From the NCBI RefSeq assembly GCF_023856365.1, contig NC_064534.1, forward strand, positions 7,460,536-7,524,535: DNA of 64,000 bases. The letters are read 5' to 3'. The position numbers were made by a program, and so were the translations under genes. This document shows positions 24,546 to 36,800 of the stretch, one piece after another. Origin of the DNA: Brienomyrus brachyistius (lineage: Eukaryota > Chordata > Actinopteri > Osteoglossiformes > Mormyridae). Numbering within the stretch: position 1 is the first letter of the stretch; every line of letters starts with the position of its first letter. The notes beneath the pieces were generated by a model. The model did no database searches, had not been told where the DNA came from, and was given only the letters and a program-made list of their open reading frames with translations.

Positions 24546-26873
24546 CATCAGGAGAATCCCAGCTGAGAAGCAGTGTCCTTCCTGCTTGGGATTGCAGCCG
24601 TTGGGTCAGCGTGCTCCACATCAGGCAAGGATGTGCAACGCAGGAGGTCTGTTGCCATAGTTACTCCCTTACGGCTTGCTGGGAGAGATGTGAAAACTCC
24701 CCGCCGTCGCCCCGGCCACCCAGCCGACAGAGAACTAGCTTTCTGAAGCAGCCCTGAAGGTCTCCGCGCAGTGAGCACAAGCCAATTATAGAATTTAGGC
24801 TTCACCTTCTTGTTTTTAGACTTCCCAGAAGAACGGTTACCTTTCAGGTTCTCCAGCCACCACTGAAGGAACACAGAGCCATTTTTTACGGTCCTGCCTG
24901 GCTGTGAGGCCCCCGAAAGCCTGCAGCAGCGCCGCCGTCACAAACGCTGCCATATCCTCCAGACGCAAGTTACCGTGCCCAAAGCCGGCATGTGCATAAG
25001 GCTCGCAGGCAGAAGTAGGTGGGTGCGTTTCCTCATGAATAGAACATTAAGGATCCACCCAGGCCTGCAGAACGCGGCTCACCTGTCAGGAGCCAAACCG
25101 ACTTCTCCGCCAAAGGCAGTTTACGTGACTTTTCTCAAGAACGATTTTCTCTAACCAGCAGGTCAAATTCAGTAGAGCGGAATTCGTATTATCTTCTATG
25201 AAAATATTTACAATTATAAGTTCCCAACGATGATATTACAAGTATAATAAATTTAGCAAATAAAATGAAATAAAACAATGTTTACCCAATAAAATTGGAA
25301 CAGACATCTAAAAAATGAACATTAGGGAAAAGTCATTCTGTACAAATCCAACATTTTTCAAAATCTTATTGAAATTATTAAATCCTGTAAAATCTGTTTC
25401 ATTGGTAAAACAGATGAATCATTGTTCGGCATTCTGGCTGTATTAACAGCAGATAAACACGGAGGTCGTTGCTATCCTGCACAGACACATGCTGTACCCC
25501 TCCCTCAATTTATCTACTCAGACAGGTTTTGTCTGAAAGAACTAGTCAGTCAACACGCACAGCTTAATCCAAGTTTGGATCCGCACAACAGGTATGCCCT
25601 GCTTTTAAAAAGTTTATATTTAGTATTTTCAGACACAAGTCTAGCCCATTCCGGCCAGGGGCCCCTATCGGGCCCCAAGAGCGTGACACGATCCTGCCAT
25701 GTCAGACATGATCACGGGAGGGGGGAGGGGTCTGATATCATCAAAAATTGATTGCAACGAACAGAAACTGATGCAATCAGCTCAGATCGCTAAAAGCTAA
25801 AACGTATCGTTTTTTATCGTTATCTTCACCCCACGTGTGTTTGTCGCTCTGAATAAACAGCATGACCCCCCCGCTCCGTTACTACCTTAAGGGCTTCTCC
25901 GCTGCATATGGTATAAGATAAGTGACCTCGGCGTGTTCGGCTCCCGAGCTCGCCATGACTGCCAGCCCGAGCCAGATGAAGCTGGTCCCGGGCCAGCGAG
26001 GGATCGCTTCGGATTAGTGCGCCGTGTTGATACTGGATACACGGCGGTCCGGCCAGGCCATTCCTCTGCCCGCTTATTCACACCCTCGAGTCCAACCCGG
26101 CTGTAAAAGCGCTGACGGTTTCAGGGCTAAAGTAACACATTGACTTTTCATACATCTCCATCGAAACCCCCCGTATGCAACAGACAGGACCCTTACCATC
26201 TTTAAAGTCGTTTCATAAGGCAATTCCCCGAGATTCCTCAAACCTGGTAATAAGCTTCCATTTAACAGTGGACAGACACAGGATCCCTCGTAATAAAGCC
26301 GCATCCGCTCAGCTCCGCCGGAGACTCACCCTTGACACTTTTCCTGTTCACATCGGCCCCCTTCTCCAGCAGGTACTGGGCGATCTCTTTGTGTCCTTTG
26401 TAACAAGAGATCATCAGGCAAGTGTGGCCGTGTCGGTTCGCCACCTCCAGGTCGGCCTTGTGCTCCACCAGGTACTTGACGATGTCGAGGTGGCCGTCGA
26501 AGCAGGCGGCCCGCAGCGGGGTGGAGTTGGTCAGTGTGGTGCTGTTGACGGCCGCGCCGTGGCCCAGCAGGGACTGCACCACCTTCAGATGGCCGGCGGC
26601 CGAGGCGGCCCACAGCGGCGGGGCACCCTCGATTGTCTCCCCGTCGAAATTGACGGAGCCCCCGATCTCAACGGGGGCCAGGCAGCACTCGAGGAGGTAC
26701 TCGACCAGGTCTAAATGCCCGTTTCTGGCAGCGATCAGCAGCGGAGTGGCGCCGTTCGTCTTCTCCGCCATCAGCTTGCCGAGTTCGGGTCCTGCTTTGT
26801 TTTCCAGGAGCTTCTGCAGCAGGCGCAGCTTGCCGTCCCTGGCCGCGTTAAACACCGCAGTCTTAAGATCCAT
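22523..26873 (-). CDS. fem1c: fem1c, fem-1 homolog C (CUL2 E3 ligase substrate receptor)
   Basis: FEM1C is the substrate receptor of a CUL2-Elongin B/C ubiquitin ligase that recognises C-terminal arginine degrons. Exon 1 is 26330-26873 and exon 2 is 22523-23832; they join in a split Gly codon (G|GT) to give 617 aa, the same length as human FEM1C. N-terminal ankyrin repeats span about residues 1-240 (GATPLLIAARNGHLDLVEYL, GAPPLWAASAAGHLKVVQSL, STPLRAACFDGHLDIVKYLV, HTCLMISCYKGHKEIAQYLL). A TPR-like middle part follows from about 245 to 375, then two further ankyrin repeats at about 480-560 (GYSPLHLAVDRNTTCVGRYP, NSPLHVAASNNHPDIMNLLI). The C terminus has a BC-box-like TLQCLAARVI (about 585-594) and a Cul2-box-like IPIKLEAFVQL. 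Asp77, Ser117 and Asp126, reported in the degron pocket, are conserved here. The intron is 2.5 kb and holds (AC)n and (CT)n tracts. Confidence 0.98.
24304..24356. repeat. (AC)n microsatellite in fem1c intron
   Basis: A long AC run, preceded by shorter interrupted AC stretches from 24245. It lies between fem1c exons 1 and 2. Confidence 0.96.
24511..24542. repeat. (CT)n microsatellite in fem1c intron
   Basis: A 32-bp perfect CT run. On the minus, transcribed-sense strand it is (GA)n. Confidence 0.95.
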
Positions 26874-27850
26874 CGAACCGGGTGGGAAAATAATACCTGT
26901 ACTTTCCTGATGCGGAGTTTGGGAGTCGGAGCCCTATCCACGCGCCACGCTGGACCTATCTGGGTTTCAAACTGCACACAGCTGCCTCGATTAGCGACGA
27001 TCACGACTCATGGTCCGCTTTAAAACGCCGATTATTGCAGAACGCGCCGAAAATTCGGCGCCGAGTTTGCGGAAATCGAGACAAGCTGGACGAGGACCGG
27101 CCAAGCTTTTGAACAATGGACGCCGATGGGTTCGCCGTCCCCCCGCGGTCCCGCGGTGGCCCGCACCGCCGAAGCCCCGACGTCCGCCGTGCGGCGTTAC
27201 AATGTTACCAGCTCGCTCTAATAGTGTTACAATGTTACAATTATTCAAGCGACCAGCTCTGTAGGTGGGTCACTCCGGAATCTCCTCGACGTCGATCTCC
27301 ATTCCGGATTCGTAAGGTTGCCTGTTTTCATGCCGTATTAAAAGCACCAAATATGATCCAGTGGTCCGTTTTGTGGTCTTTTTTAAAAAGCGAAAAACAC
27401 CGAGCGTAAAAAACGCCGTGGGCCGAAGCGCATCACAGGCGGCCGTCCGCCCCCGCTCGGGTTTCCTGTCTATCTGGAGAAGATGGTGGAGTCGGGGCTG
27501 CTCTCTTACTCGTCTGATCGCTCTCCTTCCACACGTCACTCTCACTTCGTCCTAACGCAGCGAAGCCTTGTACTTTTTCCCCCCCTGACTGTCACTTACT
27601 CATCGTCTTTTCCAGCGAGTAAAGCTCTGGGGTTCGCGCCACCGCCATTAACCTTGTGTCGCCGGTTTCATCGCAACTAGGCGCCCGGCGTCCGGTTCTG
27701 CGGCGTAGAAAAACAAAGCGCCCCCGGGGCGTCTCCACCTCCGCGGAACAGGCAGCCGAAGAGCCCAATCAAGAAGCAGAAAGGCGCCTACGTGTCCCGC
27801 AGGCTGCGCTGAGAAATTAGCGTATATACCTGCTGTCCACCCGGCGGCCG
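26874..27850 (-). promoter_or_regulatory. CpG-rich promoter region and 5' UTR of fem1c
   Basis: The stretch upstream of the fem1c ATG is markedly CpG-dense (ccgcggtcccgcggtggccc, aattcggcgccgagtttgcg, ggcgcccggcgtccggttct) compared with the AT-rich flanks. It has no TATA box near the start and looks like a CpG-island promoter. A 5' UTR exon could lie here, but no transcript evidence is available. Open frames in the island show no family similarity. Confidence 0.55.
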
Positions 27851-28216
27851 GAGGAAAGTGTCACGGTGCCGGTCACGGGCATGATATTCAGCTGCAACTC
27901 AATTGAAATACGGCAAAACTCATCCAACAGCTGTAGGTTTAATGCATGTATAGATGGGTGTAAATTGTGGGGGGATGGGGGAGATGGTTATAATCCCCCC
28001 AATAATGAAAACCCGCAAAACCTCATTGCAGAATACTGAAAACAAATAATGGCTTTGGTTATTATTGGGCAAGAATGTATCACTGGTTCAGTAAACTGAG
28101 GGGGCTTTTTGGGACCAAATGTCATTTTCACAACATACATATAAATTGTAAATAGTTAAGTTACTTATGCATGAATCTGCACAATCCCACCTCTGTGTAT
28201 GCGGAATGTAAGTGAT

Positions 28217-28430
28217 CACCTCCGCCCGGACACTGCCTCTGGGCCTCACCTCCGCCCGGTCACTGCCTCCGGGCCTCACCTCCGCCCGGTCACTGCCTCC
28301 GGGCTTCACCTCCGCCCGGTCACTGACTCCGGGCCTCACCTCCGCCCGGACACTGCCTCCGGGCCTCACCTCCGCCCGGTCACTGCCTCCGGGCTTCACC
28401 TCTGCCCGGTCACTGACTCCGGCCCACTTG
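28217..28430. repeat. 30-bp minisatellite, seven units
   Basis: Units start at 28217, 28247, 28277, 28307, 28337, 28367 and 28397; the consensus is cacctccgcccggtcactgc followed by ctccgggcct. The unit is a multiple of 3, so open frames cross it with a 10-residue repeat (TSARSLPPGL on the plus strand). Variant bases recur in order (gga, then gctt, then gact types), suggesting 90-120 bp higher-order duplication. I do not consider it coding. Confidence 0.97.
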
Positions 28431-28984
28431 GGACCCTGACCATGATAAGCAGCTGCAAGATGGATTGAGTTCTTCAGGTATCCAGACCTACACAGGAAAA
28501 CTGACCCTACAAACCACAATAAATGTGCTTTATTTACTTTACACTGAAATGGTTCTCTGCTGGGGGGTTGGGGGGGGTGTCACAGTGCAGGGTCAGCTAA
28601 TGTGCAGTGCCCCTGGGGCTGAGGGTTAAAGGTTTTACTTGAATTAGCAACCAGATGCAGAGATTTAGCCTGTTGAGCCACTCACTACCACCCCCACCCC
28701 CAGACAAGTTTGCTGTAAGCGTCACAATAATAAACAGAACAGAAAATCTAAATTAAAACAACTAAAAAGATGGAGTTTTGTGATTTCTGAACAGTTATAC
28801 CCTGCTTAGCTCTGGATAGGGCACAAAATACATTTTTCTGTGATCATCCTTTTAGGTACGTATCATCTAAAGATTTCCTGTAAACATTTGACAAAGACAT
28901 GCATAAAATTCTAACTGCAAATATTACTGTTTCACAAATGGTGGATTTCAGACTAAGAGACAGTCCTTAGGGTAAAAGACGGAA

Positions 28985-29170
28985 GCTAAGTTAGAAGATA
29001 ACAAGACTTTATTGTCATTGCATGTCTACAATGAAATTTTGTGTGAAAACCCACAGACAGAAAGCAGCAGTAGGTACTAAGATATAAACATAAACACAAA
29101 TATACAAAATAAAAAAAAACACTCAAAAGCAAATAAAAAGATTTAGATATAAGAAAAAAACAGTACATTT
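28985..29170 (-). repeat. LINE-tail-like stretch
   Basis: The segments acaagactttattgtcattg and ctacaatgaaattttgtgtg are the usual reversed 3' end of teleost non-LTR elements, followed by an A-rich part. No coding remnant is visible, so the family is open. Confidence 0.35.
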
Positions 29171-30497
29171 CCTAAGACATACAGTGGGCAAAAAATATTT
29201 AAATGCAGCACAAAACACTCAGTTAGTGGCTAAGCTTTGCTTGTTGGGTTTGTGTGGGAGGATATTGCAGTGACCTGCGGGAACTGGATAAGCAGTGAGA
29301 ACAGAAGCAGTGGATGGAGATTTAGTCAGCAACGATCAGGGCTGCTTCCCAGCCGAATGAGTCTGCGTTTGTCGGTAGCCCTGCAGTGTGTGGCGAAGGG
29401 TCCTTCCCAAGAAACCCGCCGCAGTACTGAGAACATCACCGTAGCCTTGAAGAAATGCAGGAGAACCCACACCCATCCTCCCAGAACCACAGAGGGCATC
29501 GTAAAGTCTCTTTCGAAATTAAATCGCCAGGTTCTACCTCTAGTAAAAACTAATCTTCCTGTTAGCTTTGCCTCTTTGTCTCATATTCCACGGTAAACCA
29601 CTGTGTATGTAGGCCAAGGTGTGAAAAACATCTCGGGTACAGCAGTGTTTGTGAAAGATGCCGTCATTGTGCCTGTTCGTAGAACTTAAACACAGACACA
29701 CACTAGCTGTGCACTGATATATTTCTCTATTATCCCAACCGTAACTTCAGCTCAATATAATCATCTAAGGTAGTTGTTTGCTTTCATTTCAGATCCAGTA
29801 ACGGAGCTGAGCATCACCGCTTTAAAGCGTCATTCACTATAATTACCAAGACTTTGACTGGAGAGCTTCCACATATCGGAGATGTCCTGCAGAAACACAA
29901 CACAGCTAAACCTGTACACTGCCAAGTCCTATTCGGCTATAAGCACATACCGACTATTGTCACAAATAAGAGGATTACATAGATAATTGACAGTAACTGA
30001 AGTGAATGAGGTGTCAGTCCAAATAAGCCATTGCTTGGAACACAACTAAACCTGTCTGCTTTCTCCGGTCCTCAGGAACGTTATCACAGTTATTCATCAG
30101 AATGACACTGAGCCCAATTATGCAAATGAATCAACAGTAACTTTAAAATATCGCCCCCTAGTGGACAAAAGAGCCAGTTTCAACTGATGTCCCACATTGA
30201 ATATAAACGGCAGTGGAGTAGAAAAGCTAAATCTTATATCATACCAAAAACAAGCAAAACCAAATTTTCTGCCTGGGGCAGTAACATTGCATTGCTGTGC
30301 AAAAACATGCAGTGATGAGGGTTCATACTTTTGATATGAGATTACCACAAAACTAACTGCAAAGAATTTTTCAGAAGACCCATTTGATGTATAAAATGAA
30401 TGGAAATGAGTCCGTTTTCCCACGTTGTAATGTAGTGATTATTTTGTAAGAAACAGACACACGAGTTAGAGACAGTTAGACAAAAGGGGAATTTTTT

Positions 30498-30503
30498 TTT
30501 ATT
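30498..30503 (-). terminator. candidate tmed7 poly(A) signal
   Basis: The plus-strand tttatt (AATAAA on minus) lies about 1.5 kb downstream of the tmed7 stop codon at 32003. TMED7 mRNAs in vertebrates have long 3' UTRs, so the distance is plausible. No transcript evidence. Confidence 0.35.
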
Positions 30504-32002
30504 CACCTGAAACAACTGCATGACATTCATACATCTGGATCAAAACGTGCAGGTGAAAATTGACCAAATCAGACTATCCTTTTGTTTTGGGGGGTGGAGG
30601 GTTTACATGTAATTTTTTAAAGCGCTACAAGGCAGCACACAAAGAACCTTAACACACATTCCCAAGCTAACAAACAAAATATACAAATGTGGGCCCAAGG
30701 ATTGCTGCAACACACGGTTTCAGATCCACGGCACCGGAGAGAGAGACGGCCCACATTCAGACCACTCGGCGGTGTGTCAGGGCTGGGTCTGCCTGTCGCC
30801 CTGCCGCCCCGGAGAGACTCGGACTGAATAATCAGCGTGACGTGACCCGTGACGCATGTACGTGATGAGAAAACAGGCCGGCTCTACTTCCAGAAGCACC
30901 ACGAACGCAGTTTCTTAACACACCAGCCTTAACCCGCAGCGATGGGGCGACCCCTTCCAGGCCGTTGCAGTTACGACTAAAGGAGCTTTGGCCACCCAGA
31001 GTGTCCCGCCCCATCAAGTTAAAAACTCTACACAATGCAGACGTACATTTCAAGCCATCACACAGTGCAGTGAGGTCACCACAGTAATGGCTGTACCACT
31101 GAGGGAAATGGCAGCTACTGCATCAGAACGAAAAGGTCCAAAGGGAAAAAAAAAAAAAAAACGGCACGTTTTTCAGTAGCTCAGACAGGCGGCGCCACAG
31201 CAAACAAGGTGTCTTCAGACCAGAGTATGACGGCCTGAAGCCGGATCACAGACGATCGAGTCGGAAACCACTGAACGACTTCCAGTGATGAGCCCCAGCA
31301 AAATTGGGAAGTACTGCAACTACATGAGCACACGTGCACACACACAGATACACATATACATACACAGCACTCCCAACCCAGACCACCTAGTTTGATAAAA
31401 TGCCAAATAAAGCAATAAAAAATTAAACTACGGCGTGCTTATGTCAGCTTCCAAGGGACATTCGAACAGCATCAATCCGGCAAATCGCCCAGATGCGGCG
31501 AATCAGGCAGAGGCGGCAGCCCCATGACAGCACGCATCGTGACAAACTGTGCGGGAGGAGGCGAGAGGGGCCTCACCCCAGGCAGAATGCGGAGGCTGCG
31601 GACAAGCTAAACGCCTCCTCCCTGTAAGGGGGTGTCACTGCAGGCCCATCCCGACTATATAGCTTGGAGGGAGGTCCAAAGACCTTATAAATTTAGTTTC
31701 AGAACAAAAACCAGCATGACCCACAGTTCTGATACACGGCGGTGTTAAAAAAAAAAATATACAAGTAATGCAAACACCAACATAATAAATTAAATTGCTA
31801 TCATGACAACAAAGGAATCCATCGGGTTTAAAAGTAATCTATATATAGTGTGGCTACCCCCACTCCCACCCCCCAATAAAAAAAAAATAAAAATAAAATC
31901 AGGATTTTCCCATAAACCTTTGCTGTCTGTGGCCTACCTACAGAAGACCCTCTTACAAGCAATCACAGCTGCGTGGGGCGGGGTGGCTTTGGGGGGGGGG
32001 GG

Positions 32003-34246
32003 TTATGAGCCCACCCGGGTTGTGGTAGTCTTCTTGTCCGAAAAGAAGCTCCGGAGCAGGACCACCTGGCTGATGCTGACTACCAAAAGGATGATGGCCT
32101 CCCCGACGGACCAGAACGCCACCCTGGTGTTGAGGTCCTCGGCGCGGCTACGACCCTGCGCCTCCCGCAGGCGGAAGTGAGTCTGGTAGTCGATGACAGA
32201 CTTCAGGGCCTCGTGGATGGAGACACAGGCGGACTCCATCTGCAGGATCAGGCGTGATTAATTAAGCTTTGGCCCCAGGCAGAGGATACAGCTCCCTACG
32301 GCCGTCACGGTGAAACCGGGGCGTGCTTCACGCCAACAGGATCACCACGTGTGACATATGGCAGTTTCACTACAATCCATAATAGCTGGTTTGAAGGTTC
32401 TAATGGGCAAGCAGGACGACTTCCTTATTAATTTTAAAAGCACAGAACTACATAGACCAGCACCCGACACAAACGTTTTAACGCGAGTCATACTTTAATC
32501 CTCTCGGCAGGTAAAATAAAAAAGAAGAATCACAAATCGGAGTAGTTTCTTTTCCTCCAATACAAACACACTGCTAGCCATGCATCCCCGTGAGAAACAT
32601 ACTCTTAATTAATGAATACTATACAGGCCTGCACTGGTTCATTTGAAATACGAGTAATTTCTTGTGTAGCTCAATACTTATGAAGCCCCACCCTCCTACA
32701 AACATTATCCCAGTTCAGAGCAGCTTGGCTTTGTAAAAACGATTCATTTAGCATCACCCGAATGGGTACATCCTTCTTGGTCAATCAAATCATTGCACAG
32801 TTCTATGCACGGAATTATTTAATCGCCTGGAAGAATGAAGTAATAGTCTTATGCAGTTTAAAATTAAGACTTTTTAGTTGAGGCCAAACCAAGATTCTGG
32901 TTCAAAACTGGAATAAATGAGCTTCGGCTTGAGCACCACATACCTGAGTTAAAGCTGTGACTCGGTTCTCATTGGGAAAGAGGGGGGGATCATCTCCAAC
33001 CTGGAAGTCGAAGTAGACCGTCTTGTGGGTGAAGGTGGAGAACTCATTGCTAAAGCAGAACTTGTATGTTCCGTTCTTCCCTGCTGTGAAGGTGAAACTG
33101 TCATATTGCTTCTTCATTTCCTTGTACAGGACTGTTCCGTCTGGATCCTCGAGGCGGCAGTCGACATCATAGTGTCCACCAGTCACCACCTGGAGAGGGA
33201 CATCTTGTCTTACAGCAAAGCCAGCATAGAGGAAGACTTTCTATTTACAGCTGTTCCACTACTTTACATTAATGATTTAATTAAAATGGCACCTCAGTTA
33301 TGTCTTACGAGTACCTGCGCATGCGGTAACCTTAAGTGGTGTGTGGTTCAGGGGGTTAGGATGCTGTGCTTGTGATCGGAAGGTTGCTGGTTCAAATCCC
33401 AGGATCACTGGCAGGCTCCTGAGTAAGCCCCACCCCCCCCTCCCTTCTGCCCCAGGAACTGCCTGACCCTGCTTTCTCAATTATCCCACAAAAACAAAGT
33501 TTTGAGAAAATGAGCTCCAAAGTAGACACATTTTTTTTTTTAAATCAGTGTGCCTATACCCTACAACTGATATATATCATAGGTAGCACAGAGGTATGAC
33601 TTAGATAATAACTTATCCAATTGAAAATATTCAATAAAAAGGGGGTAGGGGTCAAAAATGTGGGATAGCCCACTTTACCTCTCAAGGGCACAGTTGTACA
33701 TTGCTTTGGATAAAATCATATGCTAAGTAAATAAACCTTTACCACTGTTTTTCATACATCAAGTTTGTTAGAAGTAAATCGACTTTAAAATGTACAATTT
33801 AAGGATGCGATCTGAAGCCGATCCTTGCATTTGGCAGCACTAATTATATGGACAATAAGGATTAAATGATTGGGCCAGACAATACTTACTGATAAAGAAC
33901 AAAAAGAAGAAACATATATACACAAATTGAGCATACAATTTATATACACACACACAAAAAAAAGAAATAATGGTGGATTATTATTCAAAACAACCTTGTT
34001 AACACACACGCACGAAATACTGGCCAGTCCGAGTAGGTGTAACTAATGAGAAACGTCTCGGAAGCAGCTTAGTACCTGGAACTCCAGGGTACACTTGGTG
34101 CCGATTATGATGTCTTCATGGAAGCACTGCTTGGCGTTGTCGGGCAGCTCGAAGGTGAGCTCCGAGCCGTACGCCCACCCAGCGAGCAGCTGCACCCACA
34201 ATACCTGCACCAGCACTCTAACCAGGCGAGAACGGGCGAACGACAT
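32003..34246 (-). CDS. tmed7: tmed7, transmembrane emp24 domain-containing protein 7 (p24 gamma-3)
   Basis: TMED7 is a p24-family cargo receptor of early secretory vesicles that cycles between ER and Golgi in p24 hetero-oligomers. The exons are 34076-34246, 32944-33189 and 32003-32239, all in phase 0, giving 217 aa (human about 224). Residues 1-27 form a signal peptide ([19 protein letters not shown]). The GOLD domain follows from about 30 to 130 ([48 protein letters not shown]) with an NGT sequon at Asn96. A coiled-coil neck (about 140-178), a membrane helix (about 182-201, [16 protein letters not shown]) and a short tail with the FF COPII signal (SFFSDKK) and C-terminal RVGS complete it. 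The start at 34246 gives the best signal peptide; an in-frame upstream ATG at 34276 would add ten residues. Confidence 0.98.
33339..33740 (+). repeat. tRNA-derived SINE in tmed7 intron 1
   Basis: The 5' part resembles a tRNA promoter: A-box-like tggttcagggggttaggatg and a perfect B box in gctggttcaaatccc. The body follows, then a 3' tail ttgctttggataaaatcata and tgctaagtaaataaa. The middle (33480-33660) is AT-rich and diverged. The insertion is antisense to tmed7 and lies within its first intron, between the exons at 32944-33189 and 34076-34246. Confidence 0.65.
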
Positions 34247-34559
34247 CTTCAGTGCTGCTTCAGAGTATCTACACACCGTGCGGGGGGAGAAACACAGCAG
34301 GACTGGTCACTTTGACAGACTTATTCCTAAACTAGTTAAAGCAAAGCAAGAGGCACCTGTGCAGACCCGGATATACCGGCCTTACCGGCCCGACGCCATT
34401 ATCGGCGAAGATAAGCTAACTTACTTAGGCGAAAGCAATAAGGTTTTTAAATGTACTACTCTGATAATGTACGTTTTAGTTCATTAACTACACGGGACAT
34501 ATAAAGAACGTATCCTAAATTAAGCTATGTGTGATTTATGTGAAATAATCGTGGAACAA

Positions 34560-34675
34560 AAATGGTCCCACTGTCCACTCACCTCCAATCCGTGACCCGG
34601 ATAAAGGAAGTCACGTCCCTACTGCGTGGCAAAGGATTGGCGGCGCCAATGACGTAGTGCCCCGGAAGTGATAAA
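34560..34675 (-). promoter_or_regulatory. tmed7 promoter: inverted CCAAT boxes, CRE, ETS
   Basis: The module reads, on the plus strand, ATTGGC (34636-34641), GGC, GCCAAT (34645-34650), TGACGTA (34650-34656), five bases, then CCGGAAGTGAT (34662-34672). It lies 390-430 bp upstream of the tmed7 ATG, so a 5' UTR or short leader exon separates them. The inverted CCAAT pair and CRE fit an ER-stress or housekeeping promoter such as other p24 genes have. No TATA box is seen. Confidence 0.45.
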
Positions 34676-35720
34676 TGGCTTTTTTCTTTCGTTTTTTTAA
34701 TTTTAATCAACAGCCAATACAGTTATCAAACAGAACTTTGCAAATTGTGAACAACATACTACAATTATACGCTAAATTTCATACAAGACTTAAACCTTAA
34801 AAACACACACACACATACACAAAAACAAAATAACAAATAAAGCATGACTACAACAATCTAGGAACGGTGCTTATCTAAAGCTCAATAAATTACACTTTTC
34901 GATACATTCCATGAGATTAACACTATGTTTGCTTCTCATACATTTAAAGTTTCGTTGATGGGCAAATATTACTTTTAAATGTCAATACAGGACGGGTTTT
35001 AATTCTACATTTATGTATGAAACATTCTGCTAAAATACATCGGTTATTAAGCAGGTATTGATCATTACCTTCATTAATCCAGAATCCATATGAATATAAT
35101 CATATACGTATGTTTTTAGATTTTTTTTGTACAAAAGACTTTGGAAGAAATTTTAAAATCAAAGAAACTCTCTAGACACTTTTTGTTTGTGAGGGAGGCT
35201 ATTTGTCAGAGAGAAAATCCTTTATGTATGTATTTTAAGCATTGTCTTTATCAGTAACCACATAGTCACCTACATACAGAGGTGATAACAGGGATTACTG
35301 TAGAATACATCCAAGCACCCTTAAAATGAAACTTCATGTCTTGTGGTATAGCATTGATCACAATATAATCCTGTCATATAGATCATGTGAAACTGATTTT
35401 TTTTAACAAACTCATCGTATCTGAAAATATCGCCACACTCATCCATCAGATCTTAGATGAAAATGATGTTTCTCTGAAACTACTCTTCAAAAAATAAAGA
35501 TTTGTTGGTATGTTATAGATAACTATTGTTATATATGGATGAATTATGTGGTGAGAAATTGTGCGTGTGTGTGTGTAAATTTCCAATAAAGAAATAACAG
35601 TTTATGAAATTCTGAGAGCTCAACTGGTAGTTTGTTTATATTACGGAATATTATTTAGCACTAGACAACATAGAAAATAATCATTATGATATTATTAAAA
35701 AGTATGCCAAATACCCATGA

Positions 35721-36320
35721 TGTAATCATTACAATGTAAACATTATAATGTAATCAACACAATGTAATCAATTGAGTATGTATTTGCACCTTTTGTTAGT
35801 CTGAGTTTCTGTTAGTTACTTTGTTAGCCCTAAATCTATGAATATCCACCTTTATTAGTGTTATACACCATCACTATGTTGAAGGACAAATATATTATCA
35901 ACCCTCTAATTAGACAATGTGCAACAGACTGAAGCTGCCAAGGTTTACTATTGAGGGAAGGGAATCGCCTGAGTTCACCAGAAGTTCATAGCTGAGTATT
36001 TTCAAAAAACCAAGCGGAGATGGTCGTGCCACAATTATGTTCGGCCGAGGGACCAAACAGTAAAAGAAATGAATGACAAACTTATCACCTAGGGGTGTGG
36101 ATCAAGGGAGGAAACAATGATTGCGAATGTTTGAAAGAGTGACAAGATATTGTTAAACGATAAGAACTTGTATAAGAATGAGGACTTGTATGGTGTAAAA
36201 CGATCTTGGACACATTTGCAGGTGTCCGGCCTTGGTTGTAACTTCATTGTTACAATAAAGACTGATTTTGGATCTACACTAGCGGCTTCCGACTTCTGAT
36301 TTGGCGGGGAAGGAAAAAAC
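35721..36320 (+). mobile_element. LTR-like sequence, possible solo LTR
   Basis: The left edge starts TGTAATCATTACA, a 13-bp palindrome (35721-35733). Near the right end, acaataaagact (36251-36262) looks like a poly(A) signal, followed by ggcttccgacttctga and tttggcggggaagg, reminiscent of a U5 end with the start of a primer-binding region. No gag, pol or env remnant is seen nearby and no second LTR was found, so this is at best a solo LTR. The ends are uncertain. Confidence 0.3.
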
Positions 36321-36764
36321 AACAATATCATAATCACACTTTAATAAAAATTCCAAACCTACTACTGTTTTAAAAATTGACATGGGAATATGATACCAAA
36401 AATAATCCTTATCGCTCAACATCGATCGAACCCTTTTAACTTTAAACATTACATTCATATGTATACATTCAAAAGAGATAGCATTAAGACCACCATCTTC
36501 TATTTTTTTTACGATTTTTTTTTTTTAAATGGTGAGCCTTATTTTTCCTTAAAATTAAGTTGGATAATTCTTATATGATCTTTGGAGGAATATGTAGAAC
36601 TGAGGCATTTTATGAGGCAAATTATTCTTTTAAGACTTTCAACCATAATCATAAAAATTCTGCCAAAAACTGTGACGTCTATCCGCAACCAAAGATTCAG
36701 TCTAGTTTGGAATGTGGAAATTTGTCTTTGAAAGTCTTTAATAATTACTTTTTACTGATAATAA

Positions 36765-36800
36765 ACGCGAATGACGTACCGACCCGGAAGTGATCACGAA
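36765..36800. promoter_or_regulatory. orphan CRE/ETS module like the tmed7 promoter
   Basis: TGACGTA (36772-36778), five bases, CCGGAAGTGAT (36784-36794): the same two sites with the same 12-bp start-to-start spacing as at the tmed7 promoter. It is followed by a short CpG-containing stretch. No gene is recognised on either side. Confidence 0.3.

Larger units (their letters stand above)
26874..32002. other. intergenic region between tmed7 and fem1c
   Basis: No protein-coding exon is recognised. TICAM2, which lies here in mammals, is not visible. The stretch holds the fem1c CpG island, the 30-bp minisatellite at 28217-28430, a LINE-tail-like stretch at 28985-29170, and, from about 30480, the probable tmed7 3' UTR. 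Confidence 0.65.

Noticed and set aside
28088..28519. Open frame with repeated decapeptide on the minus strand
   Set aside because: It is produced by the 30-bp tandem repeat; there are no gene-like signals outside it.
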